64,000 bases of DNA, from contig AP026538.1 in NCBI GenBank assembly GCA_026075535.2, positions 2,232,001-2,296,000 on the forward strand, written 5' to 3'. Source of the DNA: Tricholoma matsutake. Lineage: Eukaryota > Basidiomycota > Agaricomycetes > Agaricales > Tricholomataceae. The position numbers and the translations under genes are program-made. The notes beneath the pieces were generated by a model, which ran no database searches, was not told the origin of the DNA, and was given only the letters and a program-made list of their open reading frames with translations. Below are positions 46,720-57,458 of this stretch, in pieces. Within the stretch, counting starts at the first letter, position 1. Each line of letters begins with the position of its first letter.

Positions 46720-47828
46720 TGATAGGTCCACTGTGCGCTCTAAGCTCTGGGAACGTCTCCAGAGGCATCAACACATCAACATGCAAGTTCTGAACCCCTA
46801 CAAACCCTGCAACACCACTCCGAAACTACTTTGAACAACTTTGAACAGCTTTGCAGCACTTTGAATGCCTTTGGCCGCTGTACACCTATCGCACCACCCT
46901 TCAGATACATGCAGCACACCTTGTAGGAGTTAGTGTGTCACATATCAAGCACCACTGGACACGAGGAGACACAACAATGGGATTTTAGGATGCGATTGTG
47001 GTGCTTTGATATCTTGATGAAATATTGGATCAATGGGGATGGGTACCAGTGATAGATCATGCCTCTAGACATTTCCCTTCTTATCTTCTTTCATTTATTC
47101 TATGATTTGCAAAGATTCTCTATTGTTTTATATCTTGCCTCATGTATTCCTCATGTTTTATTTCCTTTTTAGTATCACTTCTCCCAAACATATATAGCCT
47201 TGTACTAGCTACCTAGAAAGATAGAATATATCATCCTCTCACACCAATCATCTGATTTAAGAGCCATTCTCTTGAGTCCAAGCATCTCGACTTAGTCTCG
47301 AAGTTCAGTGTTTTATGCTGAATTTCCTTGAACTCCTCATACTAGCTTCTCAAAACCATCACATATTGTCTATCCTCTCTTGACACCTTTCTACATCTTT
47401 ATAGTCTATCCTCAGCCACCGTCAAAAGTGTCTTCATCTTCTATAAAGGCCTTCAAACCTCTTCGAACATCATCGCACCTCTTCGAACTTCTTTGGACAT
47501 CATCGCACCTCTTCGAACTTCTTTGAACATTGTCGGACCTCTTTGCACACTCTTCGAACTTCATTACACTCTTTGCACACTCCTGAACTTCACTAAAATT
47601 CCCTCAAATGCTGTCGCAGCGCTTTGTACACTCTCAATCATTATCAAATTTCTCTCGAACCTCATTGCAATGCTTCAAATACTTTCGAACCTCATCACAC
47701 TTCATCACACACCCTCTAGAGTCATTTTCATACCCTTGGTTTACAGCAGTGATATTTAGTACCACCTTGGAACCTTCCTCTAACTAGTGTTATACCATTC
47801 GAGCCCTTATCCTAGTTGAGTATCATCG
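46720..47828 (+). repeat. gypsy-1 5' LTR
   Basis: 1109 bp. It keeps an inner block of about 200 bp (about 46772-46988) that the 3' LTR has lost, and lacks a 25-bp block near its end (between CCCTTAT and TTGAGTATC) that the 3' LTR and solo LTR keep. The part 47450-47720 is a run of TTCGAAC and CATCATCGCACCTC words in a tandem unit of about 33 bp. A primer-site candidate, TGGAGACCACTGCGAGG, follows at 47832. Confidence 0.9.
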
Positions 47829-48031
47829 TTTTGGAGACCACTGCGAGGGGTTTCTAAATCATTTCATCGCCTAATCCATCTCAAATCTCCCAGCTTAGGC
47901 CAACACAAGCTATAAACCTACAAATTGACACTCGCCATGCCTTCGAATCTCTCGAACAATCGGGAGATATTCTTATACCTGTTTCCGAAGCAGAATCGAC
48001 TCATTGTCGACTATTCCCTTCACCAATCTCA

Positions 48032-49651
48032 TTGCCCTCGACATCATCTTCTACTTCTTTGTCTTCATCATCTACATCTTCATTCATCCTTCCAACAACT
48101 TTGACTCCTCTACCATCATTCACACAAGTTTTAACCCCTACTCCTAGAAACATCGCATTCATGACTATGCAAGCAACGATGCCAGCTTGTGGTCATTCCA
48201 TGGCTCCGAAATTTGACCCTACCCAGCTGCAAGAACTTCACAGATACTTTAACGAGCTCGAATTACTTTTCTTGGTGTGCAATGTCACGAACTCGGAAGA
48301 TATGAAGAAGCATGCTTGTTGCTACCTCAATATTGACACTTCCGAACTCTGGGAATTGATTCCAGAATACGACGCCGGCATTTTGTTCCAGAACTTTCAC
48401 ATCGCTATTCACCAACTGTATCCTGGTTCCAAAGACGATTGGAAATGGTCAATTGTGGACATGGACAAACTCATCAGCAAACAACTTCGCATAGGTATTT
48501 ACAACGCAAGTGATTTGGGATTATACTATCAGTCATTCTATAACATTACAAAGTTTCCATCTACTAAAGGCAGGATTTCCGACGCAGAACAAAGCAGAGC
48601 CTTTGTCCGGGGTTTCCAACCAGGCTTATGGGCTAGAATCGCTCGACGACTCGAACTAAAATTCCCCAATCACTACCTCGATGACCCCTACCCACTCGAC
48701 AATATTCACACAGTGGCAAAATTTGTTTTAGTAGGATCTATTGGCTCGGATTCAACATCACTACTTAGTTTGCATTCTTCAGCACCTTCGGCAATCCCAA
48801 CAACATCAACATCTTCACCCCAAATTAAATTGGAAGACCTTATGGCAATCCTCAAGAAATTCGCAGCCACTCTTGTAACAGCTTTAGCAGGTTCGAAGAC
48901 CACAAACACTACTCGACCTAACAGTGGATTTTGTTTGGACCAGCTCAAAACCTTAGTTTGCATCTTTTGTGGGCTTACAGGACATTTTATTAGTGACTGC
49001 TTGGTTTGCCAGTCTTATATCAATGAAGGAAAGTGTAAGAAGAACACAGAAGGCAAAATTGTTCTCCCACTATCACCTGAAGTTCGTATGAAATGGAAGG
49101 AACAGGTCACTGCACGTCATACCCAACAACACAAAGGAAATAGCGCTACAAATCTCCTTCACAATGACATATTTGTAATTGACAACCCTTACGAAACCTA
49201 TATTAGCAGTCTTCGCCCTGGAGAAATACCCAAACCTTTTATCGCAGCAAAGGAATCGCATTCTATTAGATTGGTTATTATGAACATCAATGGCAGAAAT
49301 CCAGTCAAAAGTGTAGTCAATCTGGGTTCATCGATCATCGCAATGTCGGAAGAAGTCTGTCACAAACTCGGTGTTGCATACGATCCTTCAATACACATCC
49401 CTCTGCAATCGGCTAATGGTGGTATTGACCAGAGTCTAGGTTTGGCACAGAATGTACCTTGCGAAGTCGGTAGCATCACTCTTTATATGCAAATACACAT
49501 CATCTGCGATCCAGCATATGACATTCTGCTTGGACAACCATTCAACGTTCTCACAGAGAGTACGGTCAAGAATTATCAAAACAAAGCGCAGACAATAACT
49601 ATATTTGATCCAAACTCGACACGATCCTGCACTATTCTGACTATTCCCTGA
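48032..49651 (+). pseudogene. gypsy-1 gag and protease, active-site Asp lost
   Basis: A long open frame (539 codons from ATG 48032) holds a Ser/Thr-rich head, a capsid-like region (YFNELELLFLVCNVTNSEDM, DASIHQLYPGS-like block), a zinc knuckle CIFCGLTGHFISDC (about 48960) and a retropepsin-like domain. The protease active site, normally D-S-G-S, reads VVNLGSSIIAMSEEVC (about 49313), so the catalytic Asp is Asn. The flap-side AYDILLGQPFNVL is intact. Gag would package RNA; the protease would mature the proteins but should be inactive here. Two TGA codons end the frame (after LTIP and two codons on), both plausible Arg sites. Confidence 0.85.
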
Positions 49652-49656
49652 TCTAA

Positions 49657-49982
49657 TTGACAAAGAAGAGTAGTTCACAAGGATTTTTGCAACTAGAGGA
49701 TAACATCTCGGAGAATAACCAGTGTGCCCTCATTATTTCTTTTGACCATTCTAATTCTTCTATAACTATCGAGTACACTGTGATTATTCCCGATATTGAC
49801 TCCTCGAACTCTTTGAACACCTTTTCCTTTTCTTCGATCCTTGCGAACTTATATTTAACAGCTAGTTGCCAGTATGCAATGTCTTTATCGGCCTCAATGG
49901 CCACCTCTATGCATGACTCTGCTATTATTTCCCCTCCCCACATCTCGTCAATCGACCCTATATACCCAACCTTCACAGCCTC
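49657..49982 (+). pseudogene. gypsy-1 start of pol, cut by gypsy-2
   Basis: The frame (GFLQLEDNISENNQCALIIS ... YPTFTAS) continues across gypsy-2 into ALKKKYKPVTQKV at 57459 once the inner element and one GCCT(C/T) copy are removed. This is the linker between protease and reverse transcriptase. It is out of frame with the gag-protease ORF by a shift near 49660-49690. Confidence 0.7.
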
Positions 49983-50735
49983 TGTTAAGACTATAGGTCT
50001 CAACTCAGCCTAGTCTTCGTATGTTGCAGTTGGAGGCTTTCCAACTGTATCGGTTCTTGCAGTAAGAGGCTTTCTTACTGTATCGGGTTCTGTTCAGGAC
50101 TTGGTGCTTCCTAAGTCGATATGGCTATCCGTACTCAGAGGCTTTCTGAGTAGACCGTCGGTTCGTGTATCACAGTTGGAGGCTTTCCAACTGTCAAGTT
50201 CGAGTTATCACAGCTAGGGGCTTCCTAAGCTGTCGAGTGTTCTGGTTGAGTCTAAGACCGTTATTTGAATTAGGTCAAGCTGAGGAATACACAGAGTGTA
50301 GCTACAGCTTATATACTATTCTAGGACTACCTATTGTCCAATTGGAAAGGTAGATGCATATCAAGTAAGAATAGAGATAATAGGCCTCATGCCTTGCATG
50401 AGGCGTCCGATGTCATGGAGTGCTGCAGTGCAGCATGTCAGGGAACAATAAGAGATAAGCCTCATGTCTAACATGAGGCGTCCGATGTCACGGATCCGAT
50501 GTCACGGATCCAATGTCAAGGATCCGATGTCGATCGTGAGAGTCCGATGTTATGGACCTCATGTCAAGGGGCTGTCATATCACAGCATGTGTGGGAGTGG
50601 GTTCGGGTGCATGGAGTCACCATGCATCAAAGCGTCTCCCATCAGAAGTGAGTCGAGTCGAATGAGAAAAATAAAATACCTGGCCTTGCCGGCATACATC
50701 TGGTCGTCCTGGGTTACGATAACAAAATCGTAACA
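49983..50735 (-). repeat. gypsy-2 3' LTR with hairpin array
   Basis: 753 bp. It carries six short hairpins with a shared GGCTT-type loop (50027-50232) and a run of GATGTCA(C/A)GGATCC units at about 50484-50540. Differences from the other LTR are mainly C/T and G/A, plus a unit-number change in the GGATCC run. Confidence 0.92.
50027..50232. repeat. Six hairpins with conserved GGCTT loop and differing stems
   Basis: Positions: 50027-50047, 50060-50080, 50098-50116, 50132-50152, 50173-50193 and 50211-50232. Stems are CAGTTGGA, CAGTAAGA, GACTTGG (imperfect, loop TGCTT), TACTCAGA, CAGTTGGA and CAGCTAGG (one bulge); loops are otherwise GGCTT. Four are perfect 8-bp stems. Spacers share TATCGGTTC-like words. 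Confidence 0.85.
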
Positions 50736-51369
50736 TCACCCTCTCTCTATCTTCGAAGTCACTGACTTTGATCACCATCTTCTTTTCTCCACTCAGGAGG
50801 TGGGGCGGGTCGGGGTCTGAGGGAATCGGTTGGAGCGCAGTAGGGTTCCCAGCTCTCCATGTTCTCCAAGCAGGAGCCTTTTCACCAGGCTATATCCGCT
50901 CTTGTTGTCGTAGTGGGTATTCCACTGGAGGTCTCTCCACAGAGGTGTGCTTATGCCCGACAGCAGTCTTCTGCCGGGGGCGAGTCCTTCTCGATCAATA
51001 TAGAAATCCTCTGGGAAGTAGTCTTCCTCGTCTAGTTCCCCCTCAAAGCACCATTCTTCGTATTGGGTTCTCACCCAGGCGTAGTCTGCTTTCGTGCTCC
51101 TCCCAGCGAAGAGGCAGCATATTGGACAGGTCGAGGTCATTCTTCTTATCCAATCATCCCTTGTTATCCAGAAGGGAATCCCATGCGGGCATATCCATGA
51201 GGGTCTGCCTGGGAGTATGTTCATCAATGGTTGTTGGTCAACGACTGTTCGTCCAGCCCTTGCTGGGGTTTGTATTGGTCTGTGTAATGTCGATGGAGGG
51301 GGGAGCATTCCGTGGTTTGTTTCATACTTGGTTTGGTGGGTGTTTTCAGTCTTGGGGGTTCTACAGCTG

Positions 51370-54300
51370 TCATCGCTGTTTATATGCCCCTAGGATTGTC
51401 TTGGCATGTTTCAGGTTCCCCTTGGGCTCCCACGAGTTCTCCGAGGTCGGGTATCCAACCCACTTCACTAGGAAGTGCATGGTCTTTCCTTTCTTCTTGT
51501 GTCCGATGATCGCTTCCACTTCATACTCCAATTCGCCTTCTATCAGGTTGGGAGGTGGTTCTGGGAAGTTCGGTCTGTGTGTCTTGGTTTCTTTATACGG
51601 GGAAAGGAGTGCCGCGTGGAACACTGGGTGTATTTTCCACTGTTCTGGCAACTTCAGTTGGTAGGAGAGTGGGCTCAGGACCTTTTCGATGGTGAATGGT
51701 CCTTCTCTTTTCGGTGTGAGCTTTTTTGTTGCATGAGTCGTTCTGAGGTTCTTCGCCTCTAGCCACACTCTGTCTCCTTCTTTGAACGGGGTGAAGTGTC
51801 TTGTCATCCTTTCCGCCATCATCTGTCTGGCTAACTCGTGTGTTGCCTTTGCTTTGTCTCAGGCCCGTTGCAGTGCAACAAGTCGCTTTTCTATGGCCGG
51901 TATGTTTGTCTTTAGGTAGGGGAGGGGGATCGCCTTGGGCTCATAGCCCATCATGAGGTAGAATGGAGAGTTCTTCTGTATGGAGTGGGTTCTCTGGTTG
52001 TGTGTGAACTCCATGGTTGGGAGGAGGTGTTTCCAATTCTCCTGGTTGTTCGAGCAGAAGATTCGTAAGTATACTTCCACTTCCTGGTTCACCCGTTTTG
52101 TCTCCCCGTCGGTCTGAGGGTGGTACGCTGTGCTCATTGCCAGCTTGATTCTGAGCAGTCTTCCTAGCTCCTGGAACAGCTGCGAGGCGAATCTGGGATC
52201 TCTGTCAGAGATGATCTTGTCTGGGAGGCCGAATTGTTTGTAGACATTGTCTAGATAGAGGGTGGCCACTCCCAGTGCATCCACAGTTTTCCTGCAAGGG
52301 ATAAAAATTACCCCCTTTGTAAGCCCATGGTCTACCATGACCATGAGTGTATCATAACCATCAGACTCCGGTAGGTCAGTTATGAAATCCGTCGTCACCA
52401 TCGCGAATGGTCTTGTTGCTTCAGATTTAATCGGTTGTAGAGGCGGTGTTGTCGGGTGGGTGTTGACCTTCATTTGCGGGTATGTTGCGCATCCAGCGAC
52501 GTAGTTTTTGATGTACATCATCATTCCTGGCCACCAGTAGTCTCTCCTAACCATTTCCGTTGTCTGCCACTGTCCCGGATGTCTGCTGGTTACCCCCTCA
52601 TGGTATTTTTGCACCAGCTTTTTCCGTAGTTCTCCGTTGTCGGGGATGTAGCATCTGTCTTGGAAGAATAGAAGGCCGTCTTCTATCTTCCAGTCTTCTA
52701 ACACTGATTTTATCGGTGGCGTTCCTTTGGTCTTGAGCACCTTGATTGCGCTTTTTACCAGATCGTCTTTCATGATACTACTCGCAAGTAGATCATGAAC
52801 TTCCATATCAATGAACTTCCATATCAATGAACTTCATGAATACTGTTTCAGGTAACATCGTGATGTCTTCATTGTCATTGTCTTCTTCGGGTACGTGATC
52901 CACTCTCCGTGATAATGCATCACTCTGCACCATCTGCGATCCAGGCACATGGATGATTTGCAAGTCGAATTCCGATAGGAATAGGCTCCATCTCGCCTGT
53001 CATCTGTTCAGTTTCTGTGCTGTTCGGAAGTACATCAAGTTTTTGTGGTCCGACAGGATTACCACCGGGTGTCCTGAACCCACTAGGTAGTGTCTCCAGG
53101 TCTCTAGCAATCGTATTATTGCTAGTAGCTCTCTGTCGTAAATCTTGTAGTTCCGTTCCGTTGGTGTTAGCGCATGCAATATGTCTCCACATGGGTGCCA
53201 GTCCCCATTCGTGTCCCTTTGTCTCAGCACTCCTCCTGTAGCATGTTTCGAGGCATCTGATTCAATTGTGAATGGCTTTGTTGGGTCTGGCATCAGCAGT
53301 ACTGGTGCTTCTGCGAATTTCCTCTTCAGCGTTTGAAAGGCTTGTTCACATTCCGTCGTCCAGTTGAACATCTTGTCCTTTTTTGTCAGTTCATTAAGCA
53401 GTCTGCTTGTCTCCGCGAAATGTCCAATGAATTTCCTGTAGAAATTCCCAAATCCCAGGAAGGATCTGACTGCTTTTATGTTAGTCAGGGTAGGCCAATC
53501 CTGTATACCTGCCAGTTTCATGTTGTCCATGGCAATTTCATTGGGTCAGATGATTAGACCCAAGAATTCCACTTTGTGGACGTCGAACTTGCACTTCTCT
53601 GGCTTCAGGTATAAGTCGTTTTCTGCCAGTCTTTGCAGTACTCTCTTTGTCCTTTCCTGGTGTTTGTTCTGATCCTTGGAGAATATCAGGATGTCGTCCA
53701 TGTAAATCATGAGCCATCCTTCTCCGATCATGTCGCGGAATATCTTGTTCATCATTCCCTGGAAAGTCGCCAGTGAGTTGCATAATCCAAAGAACATCAC
53801 CGTTGGTTCGAACAGCCCCCGATTTGCCTTGAAGGCTGCCTTCCATTGATCTCCATCCTTGATCCTGACGTTGTGATATCCCCATTGGATGTCCAATTTC
53901 GTAAACCATTTTGCCCCTCTCAGTTTTTCCAACAGGTCCCCTACCAGCGGCAATGGGTAGGTGTTCTTGATTGTCCCGTTGTTCAAGTACCTGTAATCTT
54001 GGCAGGGCCATAGCGCGTCCGAGTCCTTCTTCGCAACGAAGAAGAATGGTGATGCCATGGGTGATTTCGATGGTCGGATGTATCCTTTCTGTAGGCTTTC
54101 ATTGAGAAACTCATTGAGTTTCTTTTGTTCTGCCGGTGACAACGGGTAAACCCTGCAATCCTTCGCCATGAAGTCCGTTTTCAGCTCAATCGCATGATCC
54201 CAGGGTCTTGATTCTGGGAATCTTTCCGATGCTTCCTTTTTGAATATCCATCGGTATTCCCTGTACTGTTCGGGGAGTAGTTCATCGAGGGTCTTTTGTT

Positions 54301-55557
54301 TGGGGTCTCCTTCCTTCTTGTGTGTCAGGTGTTGTGAGACCAATGTTTTTGCCCTGATCCAGATATTTTGTCCATAAGCATATCGTGGTGATCCCTTTGC
54401 CTTTACAATCCGAGAGATTGTCTTCGTTGATTGGGAGTACCCATATCTTGGTTCGTCGTACTCCTCTGTCAATGGTGTTTTAGCCAGTTCGAATATTCCG
54501 ATGATGGGTTCTCCTTGGATGTAGGCGACTAGTAGTTCGTCGTCTTTGATCTTTAGTTTGGGTGTCTCTTTTGGTTGTTCCATTGCCAGTTCCATTGCCA
54601 GTTCCATTGCCTGTTCGTGGTTTACCTGTGCTGGGTTTTCCTTCCCAGTGTCTTCTTCATCTTGTGGCCCAATGGGCTCCGCATCTTGAAGAGTCGTGAC
54701 CGCAATCTCTTCATCTTCTACTTCTTCGATGGTTGCCTTTCTTGTTTCGGTGGGTATTGTGTTCTTTCCCAGCTTAGTCTGAAGGGCTTCTCCCATCTGC
54801 CTTGCTTTATCGGCAATTTTCTGGCATTTTGTTAGCCATTCTTTGTTCCTCCATTTCTTTTCGAGGGCGAGCTTTTCTAGTTCTTTAGTGGCTACGCAGC
54901 GCCATGTAAGTCGCTCTTCTTCTTTCGCCTCTGTCTTGAGGCCCATCTTTTGTGCCCATGCCCGTTTCTCCTCTCTTGTCATTTCTTTGAAGGGCTTCCC
55001 TTCTTCTTTGACTGTTCTCCGGCGCCAAGCCAGAGGTTTGTCGTTGGATTTCTCCGTTCGCACCCTTCCAATGAGGGTTTTCCCTTTCCCAAATGAGAAT
55101 TCTGGGTGGGTTTGGTCGGTCGTTTGGAATTGGAAGGTTCCAATTCTCCAGTCGATCACTGGGTTGATTCTTCTGAGCCATGGCAGACCCAGGATAACTG
55201 ATTCTTTCCCTAATCCTGCAATGAGGAAGGTTGTCAGGAACAATCTTCTGTTGATCGTTAAGAATCCTTTGGTGTAGTGGGAGATCTCCCCCTTCTTGTT
55301 TGGGGTTCCATCTACGTTCTTGACCCTGATTGTCCTTTCCAGGGGGTGTAGTTCAAATCTGCCCCTTTTTGTGAATTCGTGGCTCATGAATATTCCTCCT
55401 GCTCCTGAGTCGAGTAGGGCTTCGGTTTCAATGGCTTTCCCTCTGCCTGCTCCTAGCACTTTGATATCTAAACGCATAGATTGATTCTTCAAAGTGGCTA
55501 GTAATACAGAGCAGACAGAGAGTTTGGTGGTACCTGGCATCGAGGCAGGCCACCTCT
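51370..55557 (-). pseudogene. gypsy-2 pol: protease, RT, RNase H, integrase, chromodomain
   Basis: Reading enters by -1 shift or at ATG 55540. Order: protease ALLDSGAGGIFMS (about 55415), a Lys/Glu-rich linker with MELAMELAMEQ repeats, reverse transcriptase with LMIYMDDILIF (YMDD, about 53700), RNase H ([14 protein letters not shown]), integrase zinc domain (HEGVTSRHPGQW with CATY, where the second Cys pair residue is Tyr), catalytic D in TTDFITDLP, D in ISDRDPRF, E in TKRVNQEVEVY, GPFTIEKVLSPLSYQLKLP, and a chromodomain (YEVEAIIGHKKKGKTMHFLV then KWVGYPTSENSWEP, about 51480-51400). Breaks: TGA at about 53543, 52998 and 51857 (each at an expected Arg), and a 16-bp tandem duplication at about 52798-52830 that shifts the frame. 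Confidence 0.92.
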
Positions 55558-56409
55558 TTAAAAACCCTTGTCCCCTATTAAGGCGAGAGCTTTCTCCTTT
55601 CCTTCTTCATCGAGTTCTTTCATGATTGCTCGGATCTTCGAGTAGGCTTCTCTGCCTTTGTTCTTTGGGAAAGGCCGGTCCTCAGTCCTTGTCTCCCCTT
55701 TCTTATGTTCAGTTGCTCTGTGTCCTGGTTGGTGGCACACGAAGCATAATCCCTTCTTCATGTGCTCAATCCTCTCTGTGTTGGAGAGTCGGTTGATCTT
55801 GAGCGGGCCTTCTTTTGTCTTGGAGTTGGGTAGCCTTCTTGCCAAGGCTTCCTGTGCTCTCCCGGTTATAGCCTTTGCTCTCCTCCATTGCCCATCATAC
55901 TTGGAGGCAGCGTTGATCATCCCTTCTAGGGTCGTGGGGATCATTTCCATGTTAAAAACTCTTTCAAGGAGCCTGGGGTTTAACCCATCCATGAAGAGTT
56001 TGATGAGGGCAGTGTCGTCGCAGATTCCTGCCTTCTCTCACAGGATTCGGAACTGCACAATGTAGTCCTCCAGGTCCTGTCCCTGCTTTAGTGTCTTCAT
56101 CTCTGTTCTGGCCCTGCCAGCTTCATCGATTGGGGTGAATGTTGTCTTGAGTGTCGTCTCGAAGGTTGACCATGTTCCTAGGTCTTCCTTTTCTGCCCAT
56201 GTCTGTGCCCAGGGCGTGGTGGTTCCTCCATTCATGAAGGATAGTGCAAAGATAATTTTCTTCTTGTCGGTGTCGTAGATTCCATGGTTCACTCTCAGAT
56301 AGAGTTTTACTTCTTGTAAGAACTTTGCAGTTCTTGTTTGGTCCCCTGTGAAGTCAGAGGGGGTTTGGATTCTAATCTCCTTGGTAGATGCAGTGGGTTC
56401 GGTAGACAT
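55558..56409 (-). pseudogene. gypsy-2 gag
   Basis: Start ATG is at 56409 (MSTEPTASTKEIRIQTP). Capsid-like features follow (FTGDQTRTAKFLQEVKLYL, KKIIFALSFMNGGTTTPWAQ), then LKQGQDLEDYIVQFRIL, a TGA at about 56037 (Arg expected), DTALIKLFMDGLNPRLLERV, and the zinc knuckle CFVCHQPGHRATEH (C-X2-C-X4-H; the last ligand is His instead of Cys). It stops at TAA 55558 after IGDKGF, directly after the heptamer G-GGT-TTT. A single change inactivates it. Confidence 0.88.
55561..55567 (-). promoter_or_regulatory. Candidate -1 ribosomal frameshift site between gag and pol
   Basis: In the gag frame the minus strand reads AAG GGT TTT TAA, so G-GGT-TTT fits the X-XXY-YYZ slippery rule immediately before the gag stop. 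After a -1 slip the frame is TTA AAG AGG TGG and runs open into pol. No downstream pseudoknot was analysed. Confidence 0.55.
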
Positions 56410-56693
56410 GTTGGCGTTGTCGTTGGATAGGGAGAATGGATCTCGTTCTGGGGTTTCTTCTTTATTGAAGGATCTAAAATCCTCTTCATCGAGGTATCGG
56501 GGTTCTTTGTCACTGGTTCTCCTTGAGAACCACTTCTGTGCTGGTTCCGAGTATTGTACTAGTCGACCCTGGTATCTATACCACGGGGTTCTTCCTGATG
56601 ATGATGCTCCGGTTGGAGGTCTGTCTGGGCTTTGTCTGAAAGATGTTGTGTCTGCACCTAGGTAGGTGGACTTTGTAGATCAGCTTGACCTTT

Positions 56694-57458
56694 TGTTAAG
56701 ACTATAGGTCTCAACTCAGCCTAGTCTTCATATGTTGCAGTTGGAGGCTTTCCAACTGTATTGGTTCTTGCAGTAAGAGGCTTTCTTACTGTATCGGGTT
56801 CTGTTCAGGACTTGGTGCTTCCTAAGTCGATACGGCTATCCATACTCAGAGGCTTTCTGAGTAGACCGTCAGTTTGTGTATCACAGTTGGAGGCTTTCCA
56901 ACTGTTGAGTTCGAGTTATCACAGCTAGGGGCTTCCTAAGCTGTCGAGTGTTCTGGTTGAGTCTAAGACCGTTATTTGAATTAGGTCAAGCTGAGGAATA
57001 CACAGAGTGTAGCTACAGCTTATATACTATTCTAGGACTACCTATTGTCCAATCGGAAAGGTAGATGCATATCAAGTAAGAATAGAGATAATAGGCCTCA
57101 TGCCTTGCATGAGGCATCCGATGTCATGGAGTGCTGCGGCACAGCATGTCAGGGAACAATAAGAGATAAGCCTCATGTCTAACATGAGGCGTCCGATGTC
57201 ATGGATCCGATGTCAAGGATCCGATGTCAAGGACATGCTGCGGTGCATCATGTCGATCGTGAGAGTCCGACGTTATGGACCTCATGTCAAGGGGCTGTCG
57301 TATCACAGCATGTGTGGGAGTGGGTTTGGGTGCATGGAGTCACCATGCGTCAAAGCGTCTCCCATCAGAAGTGAGTCGAGTCAAATGAGAAAAATAAAGT
57401 ACCCGGCCTTGCTGGCATACATCTGGTCATCCTGGGTTACGATAACAAAATCGTAACA
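56694..57458 (-). repeat. gypsy-2 5' LTR with hairpin array
   Basis: 765 bp; the same six hairpins start at about 56738. The GATGTCAAGGATCC run (57194-57260) is longer than in the other copy and includes GACATGCTGCGGTGCATCAT. Confidence 0.92.

Larger units (their letters stand above)
49983..57458 (-). mobile_element. gypsy-2: chromodomain Ty3/gypsy retrotransposon nested in gypsy-1
   Basis: 7476 bp, antisense to its host element. LTRs 56694-57458 (5') and 49983-50735 (3') open TGTTA and close TAACA. Flanks GCCTC (49978-49982) and GCCTT (57459-57463) are a 5-bp target duplication with one C/T change. Gag and pol cover the interior on the minus strand, and a frame change of -1 separates them. 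Internal stops are few, so it is younger than gypsy-1. Confidence 0.93.

Noticed and set aside
50768..51664. 298-codon plus-strand open frame
   Set aside because: It is the complement of the gypsy-2 integrase C-terminus and chromodomain, whose minus-strand reading has clear motifs.
52920..53192. 90-codon minus-strand frame
   Set aside because: Alternative frame of the gypsy-2 RNase H region; the main frame carries the motifs.
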